From assembly GCA_020634015.1 (NCBI GenBank), contig JACKCN010000003.1:248001-312000 (forward strand): a stretch of DNA of 64,000 nt, given 5' to 3'. The notes under the pieces were generated by a model that ran no database searches, was not told the origin of the DNA, and was given only the letters and a program-made list of their open reading frames with translations. Of the stretch, positions 42,099-50,565 are shown one piece after another (positions within the stretch are counted from its first letter, which is position 1; the number at the start of each line of letters is the position of its first letter). Both the position numbers and the translations under genes were made by a program. Origin of the DNA: Candidatus Delongbacteria bacterium. GTDB taxonomy: Bacteria > CAIWAD01.

Positions 42099-43332
42099 GA
42101 CGCAGGGCGCCCAGGCGGTGATCGCCCTCTTCAACAGTGCCCAGGAACTGGTGGACGCGATTCCCAAGGTGCGGGCCACCTGGCACGGCAAGCTGGAAGC
42201 CTACACGCCCTATCCTGTGCACGGCATCGAGAAGCTGCTGGGCATCAAGACCTCGTGGGTGGGCTGGATCGTGCTGGGCATGGGTCTGACCGGCCTGTGT
42301 TTCGGATTCGGCCTGCAGACCTGGATCTTCAACTTTGCCTATCCGCTGGAGTTCGGTGGCAAGCCGCATTTCGGCTGGCCGGCCTTCATTCCGGTGACCT
42401 TTGAAACCACCGTGCTCTTTTCCGCATTCGGTGCGGTCTTCGGCATGTTGCTGGTGGCCAACCGCTTCCCGCATCTCTCGCATCCCTTCCTCAAGACCGA
42501 GGCGATGAAGGGCATCACGCGTGACCGTTTCGCCCTGGTCTGCGAAGCCCCGCGCGGCGGCAGTGTGGATGAAGCCGAAGCACGTGCCGTGCTGGAAGCG
42601 GCCGGTGGGCAGGATCTGGAAGTGGTCTATGAAACCGACGAAATCGGTTCCGGAGAACTGCTGCCCATCAAGGGAGTGCTGCTGGTCCTGCTGATCTGCG
42701 TGGGAGCCGGCTTCGGCATGCGTGAAGTGATTCGCTGGTTCCCGGTGCTGCCTCCGATGGTGAATCTGGACAACACCTTCCGCCAGAATGCGCAAGGCCA
42801 GAACGCCGTGTTCAAGGATGGCTTCGGCATGCGGACGCCCGTGGTTGGCACCGTGGCTCGCGGATTCCTGCCGGACCTGATCACCGACAACGAAACCGCC
42901 GGGCTCTACAAGGTGAATCCCGTGCGCTCCACCATGGAATCCATGACCCGCGGCAAGGCGCTCTACGAGAATTACTGCCTGGTGTGCCACGGTCCAGTGG
43001 CCGATGGCAAGGGCCTGATCGGGCCGAACTACGGTGGACTGCCGGCCAACCTGCACTCCCAGCGTGTGCGCGAGATCGGTGATGGCTACATCTGGTCCGT
43101 GATCACCCACGGTCGCAACACCATGGGTGCCTACGGCAAGGACATTGCGGACACCGATCGCTGGCACATCGTGAACTACGTGCGCGCCCTCCAGCGTGCC
43201 CAGGACGCCCCGGACGAGGACCTGATTCTGGCCAAGTATCCGCCAGCGCCCGTCGTTCCCATGAAACTCGAGCTGCGGACCAATCAACCGGCTGAGACCG
43301 AGACCACGCCGGCCCAGGAGACCCACCCATGA
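42091..43332 (+). CDS. Fused alternative complex III subunits ActD (DUF3341) and ActE (monohaem cytochrome c)
   Basis: 413 residues in one frame. Residues 1-190 are DUF3341/ActD, with two membrane helices (LGMGLTGLCFGFG; VTFETTVLFSAFGAVFGML). A linker and third helix near 190-215 follow. The rest is an ActE-like cytochrome c with CLVCH near residue 296, Met-containing HGRNTMGAYG and VNYVRALQ. In most ACIII operons these are separate genes. I checked the joint around 42640-42720 and it has no stop or frameshift. The fusion would fix the haem domain to the membrane anchor. The start overlaps actC and the end overlaps actF by four bases (ATGA). Confidence 0.9.
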   Translation: MSKTQGAQAVIALFNSAQELVDAIPKVRATWHGKLEAYTPYPVHGIEKLLGIKTSWVGWIVLGMGLTGLCFGFGLQTWIFNFAYPLEFGGKPHFGWPAFIPVTFETTVLFSAFGAVFGMLLVANRFPHLSHPFLKTEAMKGITRDRFALVCEAPRGGSVDEAEARAVLEAAGGQDLEVVYETDEIGSGELLPIKGVLLVLLICVGAGFGMREVIRWFPVLPPMVNLDNTFRQNAQGQNAVFKDGFGMRTPVVGTVARGFLPDLITDNETAGLYKVNPVRSTMESMTRGKALYENYCLVCHGPVADGKGLIGPNYGGLPANLHSQRVREIGDGYIWSVITHGRNTMGAYGKDIADTDRWHIVNYVRALQRAQDAPDEDLILAKYPPAPVVPMKLELRTNQPAETETTPAQETHP

Positions 43333-44510
43333 GCGATCGTGCACGCAACACCTCGATGCTTCCCCTGGCCCTGCTGGGCATTGGCTTGCTGGGGGTGATC
43401 GCGACCTGGTTCAGCGGGGGGGCCATGCGCTTCGCGGCGAATTGGATCTCCTGGTACGTGATCGGTCTGTCGATCTTCCTCGGAAGCATCTTCATCATCG
43501 CGCTGGAACATCTGGTGGGTGCGCGCTGGAGCATTCCCATGCGCCGTGTGCCCGAGCGCATCACCACGCTCATCGGCCCTCTGTTCCTGATCGGTCTGGT
43601 GGCCTCGGTGCTGGGGGCGTATCACTTCTATGAATGGGGCACGCCCGCGTTCATGGAAATGGCCGCCGCCGACCACCACCTGCATGCCAAGCACCTCTGG
43701 TTCAGCAAGCCCTTCTTCTTCGGGCGGCTGCTGTTCTCGTTCCTGGTCTGGGCCATCGCCTACAAGGTCTTCGTGCTGGGCAGTTTCGCCCAGGACAGCA
43801 GCCGTGATCCGCGCCAGAATCTGGGGGCGCGCAAGTTCGCGCCGCCCTTCATGTTCCTCTTCGCCATCACGCTGTCGCTCTCGGCCTTCGATTTCCTGAT
43901 GAGCGTGGAGCCGCGCTGGTACAGCACGATTTTCGGCGTCTACTTCTTCTCGGTCTGCGTGCTGACCGGCATCGCCACCATCACCCTGCTGGTGCTGCGT
44001 CAACTGAAGCTGGGGCGTCTGCCCCAGGTGCGCCCGGATCACCTCTACAGTCTGGGTGGACTGATGTTCGCCTTCACCGTGTTCTGGACCTACATCTCCT
44101 TCAGCCAGTTCATGCTGTACTGGTACGGCAATCTGCCCTTCGAGATCTTCTGGTATCTCGATCGCCTGTCGGGCGGATGGTACTGGCTGACTCTGGGTCT
44201 GTCCGTGGCGCGCTTCGTGGTGCCTTTCGTGGCCCTGCTGTCCCGCGCGGCCAAGACGGACGTGAAGCGTCTTGCCTGGGTGTCCAAGTGGATCATCGGA
44301 ACGACCATGATCGACATCTACTGGGTCATCTTCCCCAGTCTGGGCAGGATGTCCGGCACGTCTCACATGGTGTTCGGCTGGCAGGAAATCAGTTTCGCCC
44401 TGTTCTTCCTCAGTCTGGGGACCGTACTGCTGCGTCGCAGCATGGAACGGGGTGCGGACATGCCGGTTGGTGATGCCAACCTCAAGGCCGGGCTGGAATT
44501 CCACCTCTAG
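43329..44510 (+). CDS. actF: Alternative complex III NrfD-like membrane subunit 2
   Basis: 393 residues with about ten membrane helices, homologous to ActC but shorter, with SMLPLALLGIGLL at the start and an EWGTPAFMEMAAADHHL periplasmic segment. The FSQFMLYWYGNLPFEIFWY stretch is a conserved quinone-binding-protein feature of ActF. It completes the membrane core of ACIII. The start overlaps actDE by four bases. A 26-base gap then leads to the cytochrome c gene. Confidence 0.92.
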   Translation: MSDRARNTSMLPLALLGIGLLGVIATWFSGGAMRFAANWISWYVIGLSIFLGSIFIIALEHLVGARWSIPMRRVPERITTLIGPLFLIGLVASVLGAYHFYEWGTPAFMEMAAADHHLHAKHLWFSKPFFFGRLLFSFLVWAIAYKVFVLGSFAQDSSRDPRQNLGARKFAPPFMFLFAITLSLSAFDFLMSVEPRWYSTIFGVYFFSVCVLTGIATITLLVLRQLKLGRLPQVRPDHLYSLGGLMFAFTVFWTYISFSQFMLYWYGNLPFEIFWYLDRLSGGWYWLTLGLSVARFVVPFVALLSRAAKTDVKRLAWVSKWIIGTTMIDIYWVIFPSLGRMSGTSHMVFGWQEISFALFFLSLGTVLLRRSMERGADMPVGDANLKAGLEFHL

Positions 44511-44536
44511 AAACCGCTGCAATCGGGGATCACAGG

Positions 44537-45463
44537 ATGAAGCGTTTTGCGTCAGACAAAGGCTCGGTGCTCAGCGGACTGTTCTGGGGGGTGGTTTTCA
44601 TCTCCATCTGCGGAGCCATTTTCACCTTCGTGGTGCTTCCCGGGGTGATGTCCCACAAACAGGGCAAGACCAGCGAGGACTTCGGACTGGTTGTCGGCCC
44701 CGATCATCACGCCGAGAAGATGGGCAAGTATCACAAGCCCGATCTGGCCGAGATCGAACCCGTGCAGGGTGTGAAGAAGCCGGGTCTGGATCTGGCTGCC
44801 GCCGTGGCGGGAAGCGCCGAGATGCTGGCCCGGGGGCAGGAAGTCTTCAATGCCCAGTGTGTGGCCTGCCACGGTGCCGAAGGCAAGGGCGACGCGCCCG
44901 CCGGCATTGCCCTGGGTGCAAGGAATTTCACCCACAGCGATGGCTGGAAGAACGGCAACACGCTCACCGACATCGTGGGCACTCTGTCTGCCGGTCTGCC
45001 GCCCAAGATGCCCACCTTCGAGCATCTTCCCGCGGCCGACCGTTTCGCGCTGGCGCACTGGGTGATCAAACTCTCCGGTTTCACCCACGCACGCCCCACG
45101 GCCGCCCAGATTTCGGCGCTCGACGAGCGTTTCGGCTTCAGCAAGGACCAGATCGAGCCCAATCTTGTGCCGGTCAGCGTGGCCATGCAGCAGATCGATC
45201 GCGACAACCGTGATCTGCCACCCCTGGCGACCAATCGCATCACCTCCACGGATGGCATGAAGCTTGTCGCACGCGTGGTCAACAGCATGGATCGCGCGGG
45301 GGAGACCATGCGCGGATTCACGGGTTGGCAGAACGACCGCAAGCTGCTGGTCCAGGTCCTGAGTGCGGGAGTGCCCGGCAACGGCTTCAATCCCACCCTG
45401 CTGTCCCTCACGGGTGACGAGTGGGCCGTGTTGCAGAAAACGTTGAGCGAGACATCCCGTTGA
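44537..45463 (+). CDS. Membrane-anchored monohaem cytochrome c
   Basis: 308 residues. One N-terminal helix (about 13-35) anchors it, and a periplasmic cytochrome c domain carries CVACH near residue 109, with candidate Met ligand in PPKMPTFEHL. The C-terminal 130 residues, after HWVIKLSGFTHAR, lack a second haem and match nothing I know. Its place between ACIII and the oxidase suggests it carries electrons between them, possibly inside a supercomplex. The stop overlaps the sco start. Confidence 0.85.
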   Translation: MKRFASDKGSVLSGLFWGVVFISICGAIFTFVVLPGVMSHKQGKTSEDFGLVVGPDHHAEKMGKYHKPDLAEIEPVQGVKKPGLDLAAAVAGSAEMLARGQEVFNAQCVACHGAEGKGDAPAGIALGARNFTHSDGWKNGNTLTDIVGTLSAGLPPKMPTFEHLPAADRFALAHWVIKLSGFTHARPTAAQISALDERFGFSKDQIEPNLVPVSVAMQQIDRDNRDLPPLATNRITSTDGMKLVARVVNSMDRAGETMRGFTGWQNDRKLLVQVLSAGVPGNGFNPTLLSLTGDEWAVLQKTLSETSR

Positions 45464-46278
45464 CTTGTTTCCGGACGATCCGTCAGGCACTGACCTGGAC
45501 CCGGCTGTGGCTCCTGCTGTGTCTGCCGCTGATGGCCTGGTCACAGAATTCCATCGGTGATCCTGCTGATGAGATCGCCTTCGTCGAGCACCTCGGTGGC
45601 CATGTCCCCGGGAGTGTCGAGTTCATTGATGAGAATGGTCAGCCGGTCCGACTGGACAGCCTGATTCACAAGCCCACCATCCTGATGATGGTGTACTACA
45701 CCTGCCCGGGAATCTGCACACCCTTGCTCAACGAGGTGGCGGCGGTCATCGGGCGAACCTCTCTGATTCCGGGCGATGACTACATGCTGCTGGCCGTCAG
45801 TTTTGATCCGACGGATACTCCCGAGCTGGCCAGGCAGAAACAGGCCAACTACATCAGCAGTGTCGATCGGCAGAATTTCCGGCCCGAACACTGGCGCTTC
45901 CTGACCGGCAGCCAGGAAGCGATCACCGCCCTGAGCGACAGCGTGGGCTTTCGCTACAAGGAAACGGGTGGTGAGTTCATTCATGCGGGAGGCCTGATCG
46001 TTCTGGCCCCCGATGGCAAGATTGTCCGATACCTGTACGGCACGGATTTCCTGCCCTTCGATTTCAGAATGGCCCTCGTGGAGGCTCGCAGCGGCAAGAT
46101 CATGCCCTCGATCTCCCGGGTTCTGGCCTACTGCTTCAGCTACGATCCCGAAAGCCGGACCTACGTGTTCGCGCTGTTCAAGGTTTTTGGAATCGTGATG
46201 CTGTTCTTCATTGCCGGACTGGCCATCTTCCTGGTCTACGCCGGCAGAAATCGCACTCGAAAAGCACAGCGGGACTGA
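45460..46278 (+). CDS. SCO1/SenC-family copper chaperone
   Basis: 272 residues from a TTG at 45460 that overlaps the previous stop (TTGA). A signal peptide or anchor (LLLCLPLMAW) comes first. The thioredoxin-like SCO domain has the copper ligands CPGIC near residue 82 and a distal His in EFIHAGG. A C-terminal membrane helix (MLFFIAGLAIFLVY) is a feature of the SCO proteins found in such operons. It delivers copper to the CuA site of oxidase subunit II, encoded four genes on. Confidence 0.92.
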   Translation: MTCFRTIRQALTWTRLWLLLCLPLMAWSQNSIGDPADEIAFVEHLGGHVPGSVEFIDENGQPVRLDSLIHKPTILMMVYYTCPGICTPLLNEVAAVIGRTSLIPGDDYMLLAVSFDPTDTPELARQKQANYISSVDRQNFRPEHWRFLTGSQEAITALSDSVGFRYKETGGEFIHAGGLIVLAPDGKIVRYLYGTDFLPFDFRMALVEARSGKIMPSISRVLAYCFSYDPESRTYVFALFKVFGIVMLFFIAGLAIFLVYAGRNRTRKAQRD

Positions 46279-46410
46279 TACACGATCAGTCGGCTGTTGA
46301 AACACACGTCGTTCACTCCAGCAGAGCCCGCATCGCACCAGCAGTCTTCAAGGTGAAGACCTGGCGCACGTCCGGGCTGCACCGGTCGGGACCAAGCAAA
46401 GGACAGAGCC

Positions 46411-48048
46411 ATGGCCTACGCAGGCATTGCGCCAGACCAGACACCGACATTCTACGAAGAGGGCACGACCGGCAAGGCGACCGGTCTGCACTCCTGGCTG
46501 TTCTCCACCGACCACAAGCGCATCGGCATCATGTACCTGATCGCCATGATGTGCTTCTTCGCGGTGGCGGTCACCCTGGGATTGCTGATCCGCCTGGAGT
46601 TGTTCACGGCGGGCCAGACCCTGCCCTTCGTGACTCCGCGGGTCTACAACTCCTTCTTCACCCTGCACGGGGTGATCATGGTGTTCCTCTTCGTGGTACC
46701 CGGATTGCCCTCGGTATTCGGAAACTTCTTCCTGCCGTTGATGATCGGTGCTCCGGACGTGAGCTTTCCGCGCCTGAACCTGCTGTCCTTCTGGCTTTAC
46801 ATGACCGGAGCGACCCTGGCGCTGGCCTCGATCTTCACACCGGGCGGAGCCCCCGACACGGGCTGGACCTTCTATGTGCCCTACAGCTATGAAACCGGAT
46901 TCGCGGCCGTGATGGCCGGGCTTGCCGCCTTCGTGCTGGGATTTTCCTCGATCCTCACCGGTCTGAACTTCGTGACCACCATCCACCGGATGCGGGCCAA
47001 GGGCATGGACTTCTTCAAGATGCCGCTCTTCGTCTGGTCGCTGTACGCCACGGCCTGGATTCAGGTGCTGGCCACTCCAGTGGTGGGCATCACCCTGCTG
47101 CTGGTGATGGCCGAGCGATTCCTGCACGTGGGCGTCTTCAATCCGGCATTGGGCGGCGACCCGGTCCTGTACCAGCACCTCTTCTGGATGTACAGCCACC
47201 CGGCCGTGTACGTGATGGTGCTGCCCGCCATGGGTGTCGTGTCGGACATGCTGGCGACCTTCTGCCATCGCACGATCTTCGGTTACAAGGCCATCGCGTT
47301 GTCCAGCATGTCCATCGCGGCGGTGGGCTATCTGGTCTGGGGACATCACATGTTCACCACGGGCATCAGCCCGACCTCGGCCAAGATCTTTTCCTTGTTG
47401 ACCTTCTTCGTGGCCGTGCCCACGGGCATGAAGATCTTCAACTGGATCGCGACGATGTACAAGGCCTCGATCGAGCTCAAGACCCCCATGCTCTACACGC
47501 TGGCGTTCATCTTCCAGTTCAGCATCGGCGGTCTCACGGGCCTGCCGCTGGCCGCCCTGTCCACGGACATCACCCTGCACGACACCTATTTCGTGCTGGG
47601 GCACTTCCACTATGTGGCCTTCGGCGGCATCGTCTTCGCCTTCTTCGGGGCCATGTACTACTGGCTGCCCAAGATGTTCGGCCGGATGTACGACGAGACA
47701 CAGGGCGTGATCGGATTCATCCTGCAGTTCATCGGCTTCAATACTCTGTACTTCCCGATGTTCCTGCTTGGACTGAAGGGCATGCCACGCCGGTACTACG
47801 ACTATCTGCCCGAGTACCAGTTCCTGCATCAGGTGTCCACCGTGGGGTCCTGGATTCTTGCCCTGGGGCTGATTCTGATGGCCTGGAACCTGATCCGCAG
47901 CTCGTTCCGTGGACCGGTCGCCGGCAACAATCCCTGGCAGGGCACGACCCTGGAATGGGACACCACCTCGCCGCCGCCTCTCTTGAATTTCAACCACGAG
48001 GTCATCGTCACCCGCGGTCCATACGACTATGAGGAGAGCACTCACTGA
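46411..48048 (+). CDS. ctaD: Cytochrome c oxidase subunit I, A2 type
   Basis: 545 residues, twelve predicted helices. Haem and CuB ligands are seen in FTLHGVIM, the MYSHPAVY loop near residue 260, WGHHMF, and HFHYV near 399. The A1-type Glu before the CuB His is replaced by the Tyr-Ser pair (MYSHP), which marks the A2 subfamily. The cross-linked Tyr of HPAVY and the K-channel Lys in VPTGMKIF are kept, as is the D-channel entry Asp in GAPDVSFPRLN. It reduces oxygen to water and pumps protons. The stop and the ctaE start overlap (TGATG). Confidence 0.97.
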   Translation: MAYAGIAPDQTPTFYEEGTTGKATGLHSWLFSTDHKRIGIMYLIAMMCFFAVAVTLGLLIRLELFTAGQTLPFVTPRVYNSFFTLHGVIMVFLFVVPGLPSVFGNFFLPLMIGAPDVSFPRLNLLSFWLYMTGATLALASIFTPGGAPDTGWTFYVPYSYETGFAAVMAGLAAFVLGFSSILTGLNFVTTIHRMRAKGMDFFKMPLFVWSLYATAWIQVLATPVVGITLLLVMAERFLHVGVFNPALGGDPVLYQHLFWMYSHPAVYVMVLPAMGVVSDMLATFCHRTIFGYKAIALSSMSIAAVGYLVWGHHMFTTGISPTSAKIFSLLTFFVAVPTGMKIFNWIATMYKASIELKTPMLYTLAFIFQFSIGGLTGLPLAALSTDITLHDTYFVLGHFHYVAFGGIVFAFFGAMYYWLPKMFGRMYDETQGVIGFILQFIGFNTLYFPMFLLGLKGMPRRYYDYLPEYQFLHQVSTVGSWILALGLILMAWNLIRSSFRGPVAGNNPWQGTTLEWDTTSPPPLLNFNHEVIVTRGPYDYEESTH

Positions 48049-48686
48049 TGAGCACTCACGACACAGCGGCAACCGAAGCCCCTGTTCACGCCGAGCACAA
48101 GGACTACGAGGGCGCCAAGATCGGCATGTGGTTGTTCCTGTTCACGGAACTGCTGCTCTTCGGTGGACTGTTCATCCTCTACGGCGCGTACCGCAGCTTC
48201 TACGAAGACCAGTTCGCCTACGCGGCCACCGAGCTGAACACCTTTCTGGGTGTGTTCAATACCGTGATCCTGTTGACCAGCAGCCTGACGATGGTCCTGT
48301 CCGTGTCCGCGATGCAGAAGGGCGACATCCGCTCCAGTGTCAACGCCCTGGGCTGGACCTTCCTGCTGGCGATTGGCTTTCTGGTGAACAAGTACTTCGA
48401 GTGGTCGGCCAAGGTCCATCACGGGGTCTATCCCGGCTCGAGCACCATGATCGAGCACCACGACAAGGGCGAGGTGATCTTCTATGGCCTGTACTACATG
48501 ATGACGGGCCTGCACTCATTTCACGTGATCGTGGGCATGATCTGCATGGGCTTCATCTACTGGCACATCCGCAAGGGATGGATCACACCCACGGATTACG
48601 TCAAGCTTGAGAATGTCGGCCTCTACTGGCACCTGGTGGACCTGATCTGGATCTTCCTGCTGCCCCTGTTCTACCTCACGAACTAG
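48048..48686 (+). CDS. ctaE: Cytochrome c oxidase subunit III
   Basis: 212 residues with about five helices, the short bacterial form. Typical subunit III segments are KIGMWLFLFTELLLFGGLF, LVNKYFEWSAKVHHG, TGLHSFHVIVGM and the terminal YWHLVDLIWIFLLPLFYL. It stabilises subunit I and the D proton channel entrance. The start codon overlaps the ctaD stop by one base. An 8-base gap leads to ctaF with AGGAGG between. Confidence 0.96.
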   Translation: MSTHDTAATEAPVHAEHKDYEGAKIGMWLFLFTELLLFGGLFILYGAYRSFYEDQFAYAATELNTFLGVFNTVILLTSSLTMVLSVSAMQKGDIRSSVNALGWTFLLAIGFLVNKYFEWSAKVHHGVYPGSSTMIEHHDKGEVIFYGLYYMMTGLHSFHVIVGMICMGFIYWHIRKGWITPTDYVKLENVGLYWHLVDLIWIFLLPLFYLTN

Positions 48687-48694
48687 GAGGATTC

Positions 48695-48991
48695 ATGTCA
48701 CACGACACCTCACACGAACACCATGAGCCGGCACCCTATTCGACTTTCGTGCTGGTCTGGATCGCCCTGCTCGCGCTGACCACGATCACCGTGGCCGGAT
48801 CACTGTTGTTTCCCGGTACGGTGGGTATCACCATCGCGGGCATCGTGACTCCAGTCAAGGCCTTCCTGGTGATGTACTGGTTCATGCACCTCAAATGGGA
48901 AAGCCGCGGTCTGCGCATCATGGTGGCCTGTGCTTTCCTGCTGTTGGTGATCCTGTTGGCCGGTCTTTTCGGCGACCTCCTTTTCAGATAG
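48695..48991 (+). CDS. ctaF: Cytochrome c oxidase subunit IV-like protein
   Basis: 98 residues with a His-rich polar start (HDTSHEHHEP) and three helices. The segment VKAFLVMYWFMHLKWESRG is typical of the prokaryotic COX4 (CtaF/CoxD) family. It is a small accessory subunit of haem-copper oxidases that helps CuB assembly. GGAGG lies just before the ATG. It is followed immediately by ctaC. Confidence 0.92.
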   Translation: MSHDTSHEHHEPAPYSTFVLVWIALLALTTITVAGSLLFPGTVGITIAGIVTPVKAFLVMYWFMHLKWESRGLRIMVACAFLLLVILLAGLFGDLLFR

Positions 48992-48995
48992 GGTG

Positions 48996-49901
48996 ATGCA
49001 CATGTTTTCAGGTGTTTCTTCATTTGCCGCAGGTGTCGATGGACCCATGGCCTTCATTCTGTGGGCCTCCATCATCATCATGCTGGGAATCACGGCCTTC
49101 ATGGTCTGGTGCGTCATCCGCTTCAGCAAGAAGCGCAATCCGAAACCGACGCACATTCACGGGAGCGTGAAGCTGGAAGTGCTCTGGACGGTCCTTCCCA
49201 CCATTCTTGCGATGTACATGTTCTACATCGCCTTCGGCGGTTTTGATCTCATGACCACCCGACCCGATGATGCGATGGTGGTGAAGGCGACCGGGCTCAA
49301 ATGGCGCTGGGTCTTCGAGTACGAGAACGGCAAGAAAGCCGATCGAATGGTGGTCCCCCTCGACCGCGCGGTCGTGGTGGAACTGGAATCCCGGGACGTG
49401 ATCCACAGTTTCTATGTGCCGGCTTTCCGCATCAAGAAGGATGCCGTGCCGGGCAAGAACAACTGGACCTGGTTCCAGGCCGAACAGCTTGGCGAATACA
49501 CCCTCTTCTGCGCCGAGTATTGCGGGAACGACCACTCCTACATGCTGTCTTCGGTCTCGGTGGTCGAGGATGCCGCGTTCACCGAGTGGCTGAATACCAA
49601 GGACAAGACCCTCTCGGGCAGCGAGCTTCTGGCGGCCAAGGGCTGCGTGGCCTGTCACTCCCTGGACGGTACTCCGTTGGTGGGTCCTTCTTTCAAAGGA
49701 TTATTTGGTAAGTTGGAAACGGTTTTGACGGATGGGGCCGAACGACAATTGACAGTCGATGAGGCTTACATCCGGAAATCCGTGTTCGATCCGGCTGCCG
49801 ATATCGTCAAAGGCTACTCGAACCAGATGCCCTCGCAGACTGGGCTTGTGTCCGATGAGGAATTGGATGTCCTGATCGAGACCATCAAGGAGCTGAAGTG
49901 A
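48996..49901 (+). CDS. ctaC: Cytochrome c oxidase subunit II with fused cytochrome c (caa3 type)
   Basis: 301 residues from the ATG at 48996; the GTG at 48993 is equally possible. Two helices come first. The CuA domain has HSFYVPAFRIKKDAVPG and the ligand set CAEYCGNDHSYM near 170-181, followed by a monohaem cytochrome c with CVACH near 217. That fusion defines caa3 oxidases, which accept electrons through their own haem. The cytochrome part closely resembles the free cytochrome two genes downstream. Gene order with subunit II last is unusual. The end overlaps the next gene (GTGA). Confidence 0.96.
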   Translation: MHMFSGVSSFAAGVDGPMAFILWASIIIMLGITAFMVWCVIRFSKKRNPKPTHIHGSVKLEVLWTVLPTILAMYMFYIAFGGFDLMTTRPDDAMVVKATGLKWRWVFEYENGKKADRMVVPLDRAVVVELESRDVIHSFYVPAFRIKKDAVPGKNNWTWFQAEQLGEYTLFCAEYCGNDHSYMLSSVSVVEDAAFTEWLNTKDKTLSGSELLAAKGCVACHSLDGTPLVGPSFKGLFGKLETVLTDGAERQLTVDEAYIRKSVFDPAADIVKGYSNQMPSQTGLVSDEELDVLIETIKELK

Positions 49902-50116
49902 AGATTCAGAAATGGGTTGTTCTCAGTGCTGCCATGCTTGCCATTTTCACCGCCTGTGGCGGAAGCAACAAGCCGGCAGAAACCACGGAAGACGTGCAGA
50001 TGACGGCCGAACCCGTGGTTGAAGAGGTGGCGGCCCCGATGGACAGCACCGCAATGGATGCGGTGGCTGCGGACTCATTGGCGGTTGAAGAAGCCGCCGA
50101 AGTGGAAGGACAGTAA
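49898..50116 (+). CDS. Small acidic lipoprotein in the oxidase operon
   Basis: 72 residues from a GTG overlapping the ctaC stop. A lipobox FTAC near residue 20 is followed by CGGSNKPAETTED and an acidic, Ala/Val-rich, low-complexity tail with no fold I recognise. The start of the mature part (CGG..KPA..TT) resembles that of the next protein, so it may derive from that gene's N-terminus. A role as a spacer or assembly factor is possible. Confidence 0.65.
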   Translation: MKIQKWVVLSAAMLAIFTACGGSNKPAETTEDVQMTAEPVVEEVAAPMDSTAMDAVAADSLAVEEAAEVEGQ

Positions 50117-50118
50117 CA

Positions 50119-50562
50119 ATGAAACTGAACATGCTCGTGCTTGGCGCCGTGTGCGGCTTTGGTCTGGTTTCCTGCGGTGGAGGTGACAAGCCCGCAGCGA
50201 CCACCACGACCACCGAAGCACCTGCCATGGCCAAAGAAAGCGCTCCGGTCGTGGATGTGGCAGCCGCTCAGAAGGTCATGGCCGAAAAGCTTTGCCTGAC
50301 CTGCCATACCCTCGACGGCACCACCGAGATCAACGGCGCGCCCGCTCTTGGTCCCACGCTGAAGGGCGTGTTCGGAAGCCAGACCACCGTGATCGCCAAT
50401 GGCCAGGAAATCACCAAGACCGTGGATGAGGCGTATCTGCGCAAGTCCATCAACGAGCCCATGGCCGAGATCAAGAAGGACTTCCAGCCCGTGATGGCTC
50501 CCCTGCCGATGACGCCCGAGGAACTGGATCTGGTCATTTCCTACGTCAAGACCCTGAAGTAG
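50119..50562 (+). CDS. Monohaem cytochrome c lipoprotein
   Basis: 147 residues. A lipobox VSC near residue 18 and a Thr/Ala-rich linker precede a cytochrome c domain with CLTCH near residue 59. Its downstream motifs LKGVFG, TVDEAYLRKS and TPEELDLVI are shared with the haem domain of CtaC. It is probably anchored in the membrane and carries electrons to the caa3 oxidase, or arose by duplication of the ctaC haem domain. The start is two bases after the lipoprotein stop. Confidence 0.88.
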   Translation: MKLNMLVLGAVCGFGLVSCGGGDKPAATTTTTEAPAMAKESAPVVDVAAAQKVMAEKLCLTCHTLDGTTEINGAPALGPTLKGVFGSQTTVIANGQEITKTVDEAYLRKSINEPMAEIKKDFQPVMAPLPMTPEELDLVISYVKTLK

Positions 50563-50565
50563 TCC

